The notes below the pieces were generated by a model. That model made no database searches and was not told the DNA's origin. It saw nothing but the letters and a program-made list of their open reading frames with translations. Shown piece after piece: positions 10,836 through 23,944 of a stretch of DNA of 64,000 nt. This stretch comes from Xestospongia muta (Eukaryota > Porifera > Demospongiae > Haplosclerida > Petrosiidae): the NCBI GenBank assembly GCA_963693285.1, contig OY848924.1, positions 191,001-255,000 on the forward strand, read 5' to 3'. Positions within the stretch are counted from its first letter, which is position 1. Each line of letters opens with the position of its first letter. Both the position numbers and the translations under genes were made by a program.

Positions 10836-13800
10836 TATATGTGAGTGTGTAGTGTTGTTGATCTGTAATAATACCTCACCTTGCTTTGGATTATACTTGT
10901 CAAAGAGACTAACAATTTCATCTCTGCTTGTATCTGGACATTTTTCAAGGGGAGTCATACCATCATTATTCTTGATAGTTATATCTGCTCCTTCAGATAG
11001 CAAGCAGCTAATAACATTAAGATGACCTTCACAGCAAGCAATATGCAATGTAGTGTCACCGTACTAACAAAAAGAAATTATTAACAAAGTGTATCTTATA
11101 CTAACCATATCACAAATATTAAGATCAGCACTATATTTTATGAGTAACTGGACTATCTCAGTGTCACCATTACTTGAGGCCAAATGAAGAGCTGTCTCCT
11201 GATACTACAGAAATTATTATATGTCACATTGACTAGTACAATATTAACATCAATTATATCACTAACTCACATTATACACTATATATCCTGTACTAGTATG
11301 ATATAGACTTAATACTATGTAGTACATACAACAATATCAATACACAATATACACTGACCTTATTAAAAATATTAGGATCAGCATTATATTGCAAGAGTAG
11401 CTGGACTATCTCAATATCACGATTACTCGAGGCCAAATGTAGAGCTGTCTCCTGATGCTAGAGAAATTTAATACTATAATAGAATACACTTGCTAGTACA
11501 ATATTAACATCAATTATATCACTAACTCACACTATACACTATATATCCTGTACTAGTATGATATAGACTTAATACTATGTAGTACATACAACAATATCTA
11601 TACACAATACACACTGACCTTGTTATAAATATTGGGATCAGCTTTATATTGTAAGAGTAACTGGACTATCTCAGTGTGACTATTACTTGAGGCCAAATGT
11701 AGAGCTGTCCACTGATACTATAGAAATTAATTATTATAGGTTACATTGACTAGTACAATATTAACATCAATTATATCACTAACTCACATTATACATTATA
11801 TATCCTGTACTAGTATGATATAGACTTAATATTATGTAATACATACAACAATATCTATATACAATACACACTGACCTTGTTACAAATATTGGGATCAGCT
11901 TGATGTTCTAAGAGTAACTGGACTATCTCAGTGTGACCATTTCTTGACGCCCAATATAGAGCTGTCTCTTGATCCTACAGATATTAATTATTATAAGTTA
12001 CATTGACAAACATTGATTATATCGCTAACTCACACTATACACTATATATCCTCTACTAGTATACAAAATACAGACCAACCTTGTTATAAATATTGGGATC
12101 AGCTTGATGTTGTAAGAGTGACTGGGCTACCTTAGAGTCACCATTCCTTGAAGCTTTATGTAAAACTGTCTCCTGATCCTAGAAAAATTTAATATTATAG
12201 GTTACATTGACTAGTACAACATTAACATCAATTATATCACTAACTCACACTATACACTATATATCCTGTACTAGTATAATATAGACTTAATATTATGTAG
12301 TACATACAACAATATCTATACATAATTCACACTGACCTTGTCACAAATGTTGGGATCAGCTTCATATTGCAAGAGTAGCTGGACTATTTCATTTTGACCA
12401 TTATATGAAGCCCAATATAGAGCTGTCTCCTGACCCTAAGAGAAATTAATTATCATAAGTTACATTAACATCAATTATATCACTAACTCACACTACACAC
12501 TATATATCCTGTACTAGTATGATATAGACTTAATACTATGTAGTACATACAACAATATTTATACACAATACATACTGACTTTATTACAAATATTGGGATC
12601 AGCTTTATATTTCAAAAGGAACTGGACTATCTCGATATGACCATTTTTTGAGGCCCAATATAGGGCTGTCTGCTGATCCTAGATAAATTAATTATCACAA
12701 GATATAACAATACAACAATATCTGTGCACAATACACACTGACCTTGTCACTAATATTAGGATCAGCATTATATTGTAAAAGTGACTGGGCTATCTCAATG
12801 TGACCATTCTTTGAGGCCTTATATAAAGCTGTCTTCTGATACTAGAGAAATTAATTATTTAGTTACATAAACTAGTACAATATTAACATCAATTATATCA
12901 CTAACTGACATTATACACTATATATCCTGTACTAGTATGATATAGAGTTAATACTATGTAGTACATACAACAATATCAATACATAATACACACTGACCTT
13001 GTTACAAATATTGGGATCAGCTTGATGTTGCAAGAGTAACTGGACTATCTCAGTGTGACCATTTCTTGAGGCTTTATGTAAAGCTGTCTTCTGATACTAG
13101 AAAAATTAATTATTATATGTTACATTGACTAGTACAATATTAACATCAATTATATTACTAACTCACACTATACACTATATATTCTGTACTAGTATGATAT
13201 AGACTTAATACAATGTAGTACATACAATAATATTTATACACAATACACACTGACCTTGTCACAAATATTGGGATCAGCTTTATATTCTAATAGTAACTGG
13301 ACTATCTTAGTATAACCTTTCTTTGAGGCATTATGCAGAGCTATCTCCTGATCCTAGAGAAATTAATTATTATATGTTACATTGACTAGTACAACATTAA
13401 CATCAACTATATCACTAATTCACACTTACACTATATATTCTGTACTAGTATGATATAGACTTAATACTATGCAGTACATACAACAATATCTATACGTAAT
13501 ACACACTGACTTTGTCACAAATATTGGGATTAGCTTTATATTCCAAGAGTAACTGGACTATCTCAGTGTGTCCTTTACTTGAGGCCCAATATAGAGCTGT
13601 CCACTGATACTATAGAAAGAGATTAATTATTATAAGTTACATTGACTAGTACAACATTAACATCAATTATATCACTAACTCACAGTAATGACTATATATC
13701 CTGTACTAGTATGATATAGACTTAATATTATGCAGTACATACAACAATATCTATATATAATACACACTGACTTTGTCACAAATATTGGGATCAGCTTGAT

Positions 13801-14687
13801 GTTCTAAAAGTAATTGAACCATCTTAGTATGTCTTTTGCTTGAGGCCCAATATAGAGCTGTCTGCTGATCCTAAAGAAATTAACTATATTTGTTATCTGT
13901 TATACCGACCAATACAATATTAATATCAGTACTCATTATAAGATATTCTAATATTTATTCTGATAGAGAGATGTGTCACATATAATATTCAATCATTTGT
14001 TTTATTGATGACTCATCATTTTATTGTAAGTGAAAGCATTTCATTTCACTAAACAGTGGAATTAAGTTCACAATTAATAATACAACAAAACATTGCTAGT
14101 TTGTGATGTCATTAATTATTAAACTATTTTCGGTAACAAGTATATGTACTAAATATTCTTGAAAGACATTTCTGTCAGAAACAGAATTATTATTTAAAAC
14201 TAACCTCATCTCTATAATTTACATCTGCTCCATTCTTAAGAGCTGACATCACTCCCTCTAGGTCTCCATATTTAGCAGCATTGAAAAAAGGTAAGTCATA
14301 GCTCTGAAAAGAGTAAGATATAAATTATAATACATAGATAAGTTTCAATGAAGGTTGCATCTTCAAGGGTTAAAACAAAGGTCCAATAAGGTATGAAAAT
14401 TATAGCTTAGTTTTTCTTAGGAATTATTCCACATTGTACTAGTTCGTTTTGCCAGATCTTCTTTAATATGCTAATAATATGTAGTGGATAATTAGATAAT
14501 TGTCTAATATTAACTACTGGACCCTATACATTGTTATAAGTAATTCCACTAATGTAAATTTCTAGAAGGGATAACTTTGTGTCCATTGATAACATTGATA
14601 TAAAATGTTTGGACTACACTATATAGTACATATGCTATACAAACTCACATGATTCCTTTTATCAGAAGAGATTTGTATATTAGCCAT
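10809..14687 (-). CDS. locus A, 5' half: ankyrin-repeat protein with 12 cassette exons
   Basis: Exon 1 is 14687-14649 ([13 protein letters not shown]) and exon 2 is 14303-14205 (capping repeat, [20 protein letters not shown]). Twelve 99-nt ankyrin exons follow, ending at 13870, 13609, 13353, 13096, 12841, 12678, 12435, 12178, 11974, 11717, 11457 and 11204. A 184-nt exon, 11063-10880, holds the last repeat ([20 protein letters not shown]). In loci B and C that exon splices to ZU5. Here the ZU5 exon is truncated, so reading on through the donor ends at TGA 10811-10809, giving about 525 residues of ankyrin only. Alternatively exons 11106-11204 and 10115-10213 splice directly, in phase 0, joining this half to the effector half at 5882-10636. 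That would restore a full-length protein with 18 cassette repeats. Ankyrin repeats bind protein partners; the ligand is unknown. Confidence 0.7.
11106..13870 (-). repeat. twelve-exon ankyrin cassette array, locus A 5' half
   Basis: Twelve 99-nt phase 0-0 exons occur roughly every 160-260 bp, each a single ankyrin repeat. Introns share long runs such as ctgtactagtatgatataga and tatgtagtacatacaacaat (plus-strand reading). The array is a tandem exon-plus-intron amplification. Some introns have lost internal parts (for example 11975-12079 and 12679-12742). Confidence 0.85.
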
Positions 14688-14699
14688 ATTTCAAGATAT

Positions 14700-15770
14700 G
14701 ATATGAAGGTCTGACATGTAATCCTAAAAAATACTCCAGTTACTTTATAGAAGTGGACAGTATATATATGAGTATTGAATTAACAATTACCATATTATAA
14801 CTACTAATAGACAGGAAGTTATGGCTGACTAATTTCTCCTCATGTTCTATATTGAAGTCTGTAATGTAATTAGTGGATAATGGAAAGTGGCAGAGTATTG
14901 AACCAAGACATATGACAACCTATGATTATATCTATATATCATTACTAACTCCATGTCTTTAGTCATCTACATTTACAGTATATGTACACTATTATTTAAT
15001 ACAATTATATTCCTAGCTATTAACTCTATACTTTTCTGGATCATTTTGGACACTGATTTAAACCTTTATATAATGACAGATAATATCCTTGATACAACTT
15101 CCAATTACTGTTTAATATCATCAATAAACAACACAATGAAATAATGTTACATTTCAGGTCAAATTGGGATGCTTTTGATATCTGTCTACAACTAGTATAT
15201 ATCAGTCTTCAATACAAAGGAAAGGCTTTTAAGACTAAAAGTCCAAAGATTCTACCATCAATAGCTCTTGTCATAGATACTCTAGTCTGTACTTGTTGCT
15301 AACTAAGAGGTAGAGTTTAGTCTCACAATACTGAGCAATAACTGAGCATTGTGGTGACTAGAATCTAACTTATTACTATGAGCTTATTCAACATGGTCCA
15401 AAGTTGGTGTACCTCTTTTATCTATAGTACCAAGTATATGAAAATCAAATCACTTTTATTGAAAAAACATAATGTCCACTAGTAGATATATGATCTCTAT
15501 TGTATGACTTGTAAGAAAATTCAGAATAATAGCTTCCTAAGTGTAAGAGTTACTTACTAGTAGAGTAACTAGAATTGTCAAGGTCACACTTGCAAAATGG
15601 TCAAATTCTTTGTTCAATCTCTTTGTTCCAAATTTTCTTTTGTTCTCCTTTGAAACAGTGCACACTGTTCAGTTTTCTTCTTTTGAGAGTGAAGTTTTAC
15701 AGCTATAGTTGCGATGCACTAAAACCTCACCTTATTATATATATATCGTAGCGTTCACGATCAAAAGAGC
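14700..15770 (-). promoter_or_regulatory. conserved upstream block of the tandem loci (copy A)
   Basis: About 1 kb upstream of the MANIQ start codon is repeated, with high similarity, at 23945-25020 (locus B) and 32105-33150 (locus C). Shared runs include agtggcagagtattgaacca and atcaatagctcttg. All three lie immediately 5' of exon 1 on the minus strand, so the shared promoter and any untranslated exon are expected here. No specific promoter motif was identified. A 63-codon plus-strand open frame inside it is treated as chance. Confidence 0.5.
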
Positions 15771-16060
15771 TCGGCGGCACTCAAGCGGAAGTTGCATTAT
15801 TGTTATTAACCACAGTTACTACACCTGTAGTGTTTTTTGTTTGCTTCAATACGAGCATAGATAGTAGACAACTCTACTATCTATGATATGAAAATTCTAT
15901 CTTCTTGTTTTGAAGACAATTTGGGACGTCCAGGTCGTGGTTGATCTTACTGACTTCTTTCTCTTATATTTTAAATGATGTCATTTATAGTACTTTAGAC
16001 AATTTTAGATGTTTTGATATATAGCTGATAGGTGTAAAGTTGTAATTTGGAACTCATTGG
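15771..16060. other. spacer with no gene recognised
   Basis: AT-rich spacer between locus A's upstream block and a dispersed 200-bp repeat. No exon with domain similarity was seen. Confidence 0.4.
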
Positions 16061-16345
16061 TGGATTTTCCTCTAGACATGTTGTGGTCAGCTAATTATTA
16101 ACTGTTACTAGCCACTTCTCTAGATCTGCAGGCAAGTACCTTAAACAAATTTATAATCACTGCTCTAATGCTCTCATGTAAATAACTTTTGATAAACATA
16201 ACTGAGCAGGTGTAAGATGTTCTGTTAAGTATTGTACATAATATAGAAGTGTAGTTCAGTTATTTGTGACAACTGACCACATTCTAGCTAATACACACAA
16301 CTCTAGCTCTTAACTGTACAGTTACACACACAATTATTAAGCAGG
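16061..16345. repeat. dispersed spacer repeat (copy 1 of 5)
   Basis: The block starts near ttttcctctagacatgttgt and runs through tggtcagctaattattaact. Related copies start near 17725, 25150, 26920 and 33282, always in the spacers between the tandem loci. Copies 1, 4 and 5 continue into a second shared stretch (ctgaccacattctagctaat, with an acacacacaattattaagcagg tail). Confidence 0.7.
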
Positions 16346-16689
16346 TAATAAGTGAATGTAGTACACTATATCTGTGACATCCCTACATGAAGCTGAAGCT
16401 CTTCACTGTGACTATTTATTGAGTCAGTAAGCAGATATAGTACTGCTGGTACGAACGTCTATAGATACAGTAAGATGTTTATACTTTGTTTTCTATTATA
16501 CTGATAAATTAGTTCAACTAATAGTTATTTATAATATTGTAAATTGTATCATAACCTTTATTGAGTTAGCCACAAAGCCAATACTGGTCTAACTCAATAT
16601 GTATGTCAATTACTAGAAGCCAAAAAGTACTCTTTGTAGAAACTATAAGAGTGAGAGGTCAATACTATTTCAACTTTACTAAGTGGATT

Positions 16690-17040
16690 AGTTCAGCTGA
16701 AATAGTATTTCCTTGTAGCTTCAATCATTTGAAGCCATGACTCAATTACTATAGCAATGTGAGTGTAAAACCAATGTAGTTGTAGATGTAACTAGTTGCT
16801 TTATACACATTGAGTTACACTAGTAAAACCAATGTGATTGTAGATACAACTACAGTTGCTTGATACATATTGAGTTACAGTAGTAAAATCAATGTGGTTG
16901 TAGTTGCAACTAGTTGAAATAGTGTTTCCTTGTAGCTTCAATTATTTGAAGCCATAACTCGATGTGGGTGTAAAATCAATTTGGTTGTAGTTGCAACTAG
17001 TTGCTTTATACGTATTAAGTTACACTAGTTGTGGCCTTGT
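16690..17040. repeat. short tandem array of related units of about 65 bp
   Basis: About four diverged units containing the motifs tgtagttgca(a)ctagttgcttta and cattgagttacac, with runs such as agtaaaaccaatgtgattgt. It lies between loci A and B. No coding sense is visible. Confidence 0.6.
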
Positions 17041-17062
17041 AGCAACTTAGAATTGGCTTACA

Positions 17063-17230
17063 TCATATTGATGAAACTGTGGTAACAAAGACTTCAGTTA
17101 AAATGACAAAAGCTTTTTTCAGTATTTGTACTTTATCAGTTAGTATCTTTAATGCATCCCCTATTTCCGTCCAATGATCTTGAAGAGGCTCTAACAAATA
17201 CATTAGATGTCCAATCTTGGATTTAGTAAA
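17063..17230 (-). pseudogene. partial Death-domain relic
   Basis: The minus-strand frame reads IGHLMYLLEPLQDHWTEIGD, then ALKILTDKVQ, and stops at TGA 17065-17063. It is nearly identical to the 4211-4356 relic, including runs outside conserved positions, so the two derive from one duplicated segment. The second half of the Death domain is missing. Confidence 0.55.
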
Positions 17231-18135
17231 TTATATACTAGCATACTTTTATATGTTTACTTAGTATCAAATAACTAATACATTATATATATATAACCTA
17301 TATAACCATATAGTGGTTAAATCAATCAATCAATTTTTATAGTGATATACATATAGTTTTGCCTTGTTGCTATGCATCAATGATTATGCTGAGAATATTA
17401 AGATCTCAAATTTTCAAAGTTATAAAATTAACAAGTACAATATATCTATGTATCTACATGACTGTCAATTAAGAAACTACACAAACGCAAATTCTATAGT
17501 ACATTGGTTATTAATCTTGGTAGTAGCAGAGTAAACTCCATTAATGTAAATAGTCTTTTAATAATTTAACATCATTAGTCGATCAATCAAATTAATTGAT
17601 ATAGGTGTTATTTTTTTAGGAAACATAAATGATATGAATAAATGTGTTGACATGAATGATATTTCCTCATATTAACTTCATTATCTGTCTAGACTAATGA
17701 TATTAACAATGCTTATTGGTGGGTTTTCCTCTAGGCATGTTGTGGTCAGCTAATTACTAACTGTTACTAGATACTTCTCTGCAGGTGAAGTACCTTAAAC
17801 AATTTGTAATAACTGCTCTAATGCTCTAAGGTAAATAACTTTTGATAAACATAACTGAACAGCTGTAAGATGATCTCTTAAGTACTACACATATACATAG
17901 AAGTGTCTTTCAGTCATTTGTAATATATTGTATTAATTTGATAAATACATGTACAGATATTAATAATTACCAAATCATCATAACAATAGTTGTAAATGTT
18001 AGTAATGACATATAATATATTCTAATCAAAAAAGAGAAAAAATGTTATCAAGAAAATCACTTAAAGTAATAACAAAGGTGGAAAAATGAAACATTTTTTT
18101 GATAAAATGGCTAGTATGTGAGCTCTGCAGACAAA
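17231..18135. repeat. spacer between loci A and B, including dispersed repeat copy 2
   Basis: It holds a second copy of the dispersed spacer repeat (about 17722-17900) and a copy of the 3'-flank block (attaatttgataaatacatg near 17932). No gene was recognised. Confidence 0.5.
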
Positions 18136-18149
18136 GGTGGGATTTTAAA

Positions 18150-18215
18150 CTAACAATAACAATAATAATAACAATAACAATAATAATAATAATAATTATA
18201 ATAATAATAATAATA
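18150..18215. repeat. (AAT)n/(AAC)n microsatellite
   Basis: Imperfect aataat/aacaat trinucleotide tract just 3' of the locus B stop codon. An equivalent, purer tract lies 3' of locus C at 27568-27632. Confidence 0.9.
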
Positions 18216-18240
18216 TAAAAAGCCAATTGTAATACTGTTG

Positions 18241-21200
18241 CTAAGATTTGTATGTTCCTACGAAATAACCCATGATGAAGACAACTAAAATTGTTATTAT
18301 ATGTAGAGAAGATTCATTATTCTCGGCTTTGTCTTTCATTTCTAAACAAATGAAAAAGGTATGTGTCCTTTAATATACAATAATGGATAGCACATGTACC
18401 TTTTTGTGCCGTAGGTTTTGGTCCCATTTGAGGAGGAGAATAAAATGTAGTGATCTGCTGATCTTGAGTGATAACAAAGGAACATTTGTTAAATAAAAAT
18501 CATTTTACCAGTCTGATGATGAGGAGACAGATATTCATTCTGAATATCTGGTCTTGTTAAGAACTGATATATCTCATCAGCTACTGCTTTGTTTTCTACA
18601 GGTGGTTCTTCTATAACAATAATAATTGTTTTCCAACAAACTGGGCGAGTTCCCTTATCTATCCAGATCTGAAGGACTTCAGAGAGTTTTCTGGTATCTT
18701 CATGGGCCTCAGTAGATATTATATCACCATATTGTACTTTAAGTTGTTCACCAATTGTATACCATTTCGCTTTAATTGGGTGAAGTAACATTGTCAGGTG
18801 ACACTTCTTTGGTTTTTTATCTAATTAAGAAAAATGCTTTTCTATACTACTACATAATGTGAAAGTACAATGTCTAATAATAACTTTCATTTTACAGTTA
18901 AATGACTCACATAACAAGTCATTTGAAATGTTTGGTTGACATGATGATTTTGTACTGTAATGAGAAGGATCACTGGCAATAGGAGGAGTACTAGTAGAAG
19001 ATTGGTTATCAACAGAACTAGGAGTATTAGCAGTTGAAGTAGGAGAAACAGGAAAATTTGTGGAGGTAGGATGAAGAAGGGTACTAGTAGAACTAGTTTG
19101 ACTAGTAGAAAGAGGAGTAGGTGGTGGAGGAGCAAGTATGTCTATATGAAAATAAATTATTAATTTGGTCTTGTAAAGTTATTAATTACATATTAAATTA
19201 TGTAAATATTAATTAAAAAGGCTTTAATTGTCTCATTTCCATACCTTCGATTTGTTTCAAATCATAACTAGCAATCACTAAACTTGTCTCTTCTCTCATT
19301 CCTTTAAAAGTGAGCTCAAGGTCAGTAACCTCTTTGTCATCTTTAAGAAAGGCTATAAATTTTAGGCAAGGCAGGACAGTATCAGGTTGACATTTATCAA
19401 CTACTTTCTTAGAGACCTTTAATACAGTATAAAAGTCACAACATCAACAAATATTTTACTTGAAATGGATTGGTCATTGGCTTGATCTCATAGTACTCAT
19501 TAGTAATTGTCACTTCATTAATGGTAGGATCAAAGAAAAAAGATTCTGGTCCTATTCTCTTCCAACTTTCAAAACAAGCCTCAGTCATTACTCTCTAACA
19601 AACACAAGAGCATATTATGAATGATATTAATATCTTATAAACTTCCAATGACAAGAACTATTTAATCTTTTCATTATTTTACAAATATACCTTTAAGAAA
19701 GGTCCAAGATTCTTTGTGACTACTGCTCGTATTTCCCAACAAGATTTCATCATCTGCTTGACAAAAACTGTCACTACATAACTGCAAGATGGTTGTCGAA
19801 ATAGAGCACTCTTTATCTTTTTTAACTTTTTCTTAACCACAGCAACTGGAGATAAATCAGACAGCCTAACAACTCCAGAGTTGTCATTAGGCTTAAACTT
19901 TTGATCAATTTCAATTGGCACTAGTTCAAATTTATAAGGTGGTGGACCTTTAGCTTTTATAAATGCTAACTGTTCACATTCTTCTTGTGATGTGAGTTCA
20001 ACATTATGTTGAATATGAAGCTCAATAGGTTTTGAAAATTTACCAGTTGTTTCAATTTTATAGAAACAGCTCACAACCTCAACATCAGGAGGAAGAATGA
20101 TATCTGTTTCCACTGGTGCAACAACATTAACTTCAGTTTTAACTTCTTCTTCCTTCTCTACTGCTGATGGTGGAATAACTAACATGACTCCATGATCTCT
20201 TTTCTCAAAGACCTGCTCTTCTTCAACATATTCAATATTCCACTTAGACACATCTTCCAAAACTAGATAATAACAAATAAGATATATGTGAGTGTGTAGT
20301 GTTGTTGATATTTAATAATACCTCACCTCGCTTTGGATTATACTTGTTAAAGAGACTAACAATTTCATTCCTGATTGTATCTGGACATACATCCAGTGGA
20401 GTCTTACCATCATTATTCTTAATAGTAAAATCTGCTCCTTCAGAGAGCAAGCAGCTAATAACAATAAGATGACCCTTACAGCAGGCAATATGCAATGCAG
20501 TATTACCATACTAACAAAAAGTAAATTATCAACAAAACGTGTCTAATACTAACCATATCACAAATATTAGGATCAGTACTATATTTTAAGAGTAACTGGA
20601 CTATCTCAGTGTGACCTTTATTTGAAGCAGCGTGTACAGCTGTCTGCTGATACTATAGAAATTAATGATTATAGTTTATATTGACTAGTACAACATTAAC
20701 ATCACTTATATCACTAAGTCACATTATACACTATATATCCTGTACTAGTATGATATAGACTTAATACTATGTAGTACATACAACAATATCTATACACAAT
20801 GCACACTGACCTCATTACAAATATTGGGATAAGTTTTATATTGTAAGAGTAACTGGACTATCTCAGTGTGACCATTTCTTGATGCACAATATAGAGCTGT
20901 CTGTTGATCGTAAAGAAATTAATTATTATATTTTACATTGACTAGTACAACATTAACATCAATTATATCACTAATTCATAATATACACTATACATCCTGT
21001 ATTAGTATGTTATAGACTTAATACTATGTAGTACATACAACAATATCTATACACAATAAACACTGACCTCTTTAAAAACATTGGGATTAGCTTGATGTTC
21101 TAAGAGTAACTGGACTATTTCAGTATGACCATTTGATGAGGCGTAATATAAAGCTGTCTCCTGATACTAAAGAAATTAATTATTATAGGTTACATTGACT

Positions 21201-23934
21201 AGTACAATATTAACATTAATTATATCACTAACTCACACTATACACTATATATTGTATACTAGTATGATATAGACTTAATACTATGTAGTACATACAAAAA
21301 TATCTATACACAATATACACTGACCTTGTCATAAATATTAGGATCAGCTTTATATTTTAAGAGTAACTGGACTATCTCAGTATGACCATTACTTGAAGCA
21401 GCATGTAGAGCTGTCTCCTGATGCTACATAGATTAATATTATTACATTTTATATTGACTAGTACAACATTAACATCAATTACATTACTAACTCACACTAT
21501 ACACTACATATCCTGTACTAGTATGATATAGACTTAATACTATGTAGTACATACAACAATATTTATACACAATACGCACTGACCTCATTACAAATATTGG
21601 GATCAGCTTGATATTCTAAGAGTAACTGAACTATCTCAGTGTGACCATTTCTTGAGGCCTTATGTAGAGATGTCTGCTGATCCTACAGAAATTAATTATT
21701 ATAGGTTATGTTGACTAGTATAATATTAAAATCAATTATATCACTAACTCACACTATACACAATTTATCTATCACTAACTCACACTATACACAATATATC
21801 CTGTACTAGTATGATATGGACATATTTCTATGTAGTACATACAACAATATCTATACACAATACACACTAACCTTGTCACAAATATTGGGATCAGCATTAT
21901 ATTTTAAGAGTAACTGGACTATCTGAGTGTGACCATTTCTTGAGGCCTTATGTAGAGCTGTCTGCTGATCCTATAGAAATTAATTATTATAGGTTACGTT
22001 GACTAGTATAATATTAAAATTAATTATATCACTAACTCACACTATACACTATATATCCTGTACTAGTATGATATAGACTTAATACTATGTAGTACATACA
22101 ACAATATCTATACACAATATACACTAACCTTGTCACAAATATTAGGATCAGCATTATATTGTAAGAGTAACTGGACTATCTCAGTGTGACCTTTCTCTGA
22201 AGCAATTTGTAGAGCTGTTTTATGTTCCTACAAAAGTTAATAATAATTCATTACATTGACTTGTATAAAATTAAAAGCAATATATATACACACTGACCTT
22301 GTTACAAATGTTGGGATCAGCTTTATATTTTAAAAGTAATTGAGCTATTTCAGTGTAACCATCATATGAGGTCCATTGTAGAGATGTCCATTGATACTAC
22401 AGAAATTAATTATTATATGTTACATTGACTAGTACAACATTAACATCAATTATATCACTAACTCGCATTATGCAATATATATCCTGTACTAGTATGATAT
22501 AGTCTTAATATCTATACATAATACACACTGACCTCATCACAAATATTAGGATCAACATTATATTTTAAGAGTAACTGGACTATCTCAATGTGACCTTTCT
22601 TTGAGGCAAAATGTAGAGCTGTCCATTGATCCTGTAGAATATAATTATTATATTTTACAATGACCAGTACAGCATTAACATCTATTATATCACTAATTCA
22701 CACTATACACTATATATTAATTACACTATATATCCTGTACTAGTATGATATAGACTTAATACTATGTAGTACATACAACAATATCTATACACAATACGCA
22801 CTGACCATGTTACAAATATTAGGATCAGCATTATATTCTAACAGTAACAGGACTATCTCAGAGTGACCTTCATTTGAGGCCTGATGTAGAGCTGTCTTCT
22901 TATACTACAGAAATTTAATTATTATAACTTGCATTGGCTAATATAAAGTTAACATCAATTATATCACTAACTCACATTATACACTATATATCATGTACTA
23001 GTATGATATAGACTTAATACTATGTAGTACATGCAACAATATCTATACACAATACACACTGACCTTGTTACAAATATTAGGATCAGCATTATATTTTAAG
23101 ACTAACTGCACTATTTCAGTGTGACCATCTCTTGAGGCCCAATATAGAGCCGTCTGCTGATCCTAGAGAAATTAATTATTATAAGTTACATTGACTAGCT
23201 CAATATATATATCAGTACGTGTGTCACATATAATATTTAATGACTTGATTTTACTGACGAGTCATCATTTTATTGTAAATGAAAGCATTTCATTTCACTA
23301 AACAGTGGAATTAAGTTTACAATTAATATTGCAACAAAACATTGCTAGTTTGAGATGTCATTAATTATTAAACTGCTTTCAGTAACAAGTATATGTACTA
23401 AGTATTCTTACTAATTGTATTGAAAGATATTTATACCAGAACAGAATTATTATTTAAAACTAACTTCATCTTCATAATTCACATCTGCTCCATTCTTAAG
23501 AGCTGACATCACTCCCTCTAGGTCTCCATCTTTAGCAGCATTGAAAAAAGGTAAATCATAGTGCTGAAAATAGTAAGATATAGATTTATAAGAAGTGTAT
23601 CTCTTCAAGAGTTAAAACAAATAATATATGAATAGTAATAACTTAATTTTCTTAGGAATATTCTACATTCTAATACTTCCTTTTGTCATGTAGCTCTGTT
23701 TTAATATACTAATAATATGCAGTGGACAATTGTCTACCATTAGATTACTCGACCCTATACATTGTTATAAGTAACATCACTAATGTATATTTTCTAGAAG
23801 AGATAAAATTTGTGTTCATTGATAAGAACAATACATTTATATTGATATAAAATGTTTGTACTACACTATATAGTACATATGCTATACAAACTCACATGAT
23901 TCCTTTTATCAGAAGAGATTTGTATATTAGCCAT
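18241..23934 (-). CDS. locus B: ankyrin-ZU5-UPA-like-Death protein with C-terminal membrane anchor
   Basis: Exon 1 is 23934-23896 ([13 protein letters not shown]) and exon 2 is 23563-23465. Eleven 99-nt ankyrin exons end at 23162, 22904, 22631, 22396, 22227, 21970, 21682, 21423, 21166, 20909 and 20652. Then come 20510-20327 (last repeat), 20262-19691 (ZU5), 19594-19460, 19416-19245 (UPA-like), 19141-18911 (Ser/Thr/Pro linker), 18820-18509 (Death), 18462-18400 and 18341-18241 (TAG). Phases agree throughout, giving about 998 residues. ZU5 signature: [18 protein letters not shown] and [15 protein letters not shown]. Death signature: VCWKTIIIVIEEPPVENKAV. The final exon encodes a hydrophobic segment, HIITILVVFIMGYFV, followed by only five residues, as in tail-anchored proteins. 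The acceptor of the 20909-20811 exon reads AC rather than AG, so that repeat may be skipped. The linker is longer than in A or C. Ligand and partners are unknown; a cytosol-facing Death adaptor is inferred. Confidence 0.82.
20554..23162 (-). repeat. eleven-exon ankyrin cassette array, locus B
   Basis: Eleven 99-nt phase 0-0 exons, each one ankyrin repeat, are separated by similar introns. Two exons have close counterparts in locus C: 22806-22904 differs from 30946-31044 at a single base, and 22298-22396 is close to 30446-30544. This points to gene conversion or recent shuffling of cassettes between loci. Confidence 0.85.
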
Positions 23935-23944
23935 ACTTCAAGAT

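Noticed and set aside
8402..14303. Regularly spaced repeats as a satellite or CRISPR-type array
   Set aside because: The period comes from 99-nt coding exons plus similar introns with GT-AG borders and phase 0. It is an exon array.
14953..15144. 63-codon plus-strand open frame repeated at 32348-32539
   Set aside because: It lies in the duplicated upstream block, is low-complexity and hydrophobic by AT bias, and is broken in the third copy near 24299. Duplication alone explains its conservation.
18026..18226. Minus-strand open frame rich in Ile and Val
   Set aside because: It is a translation of the AAT microsatellite.
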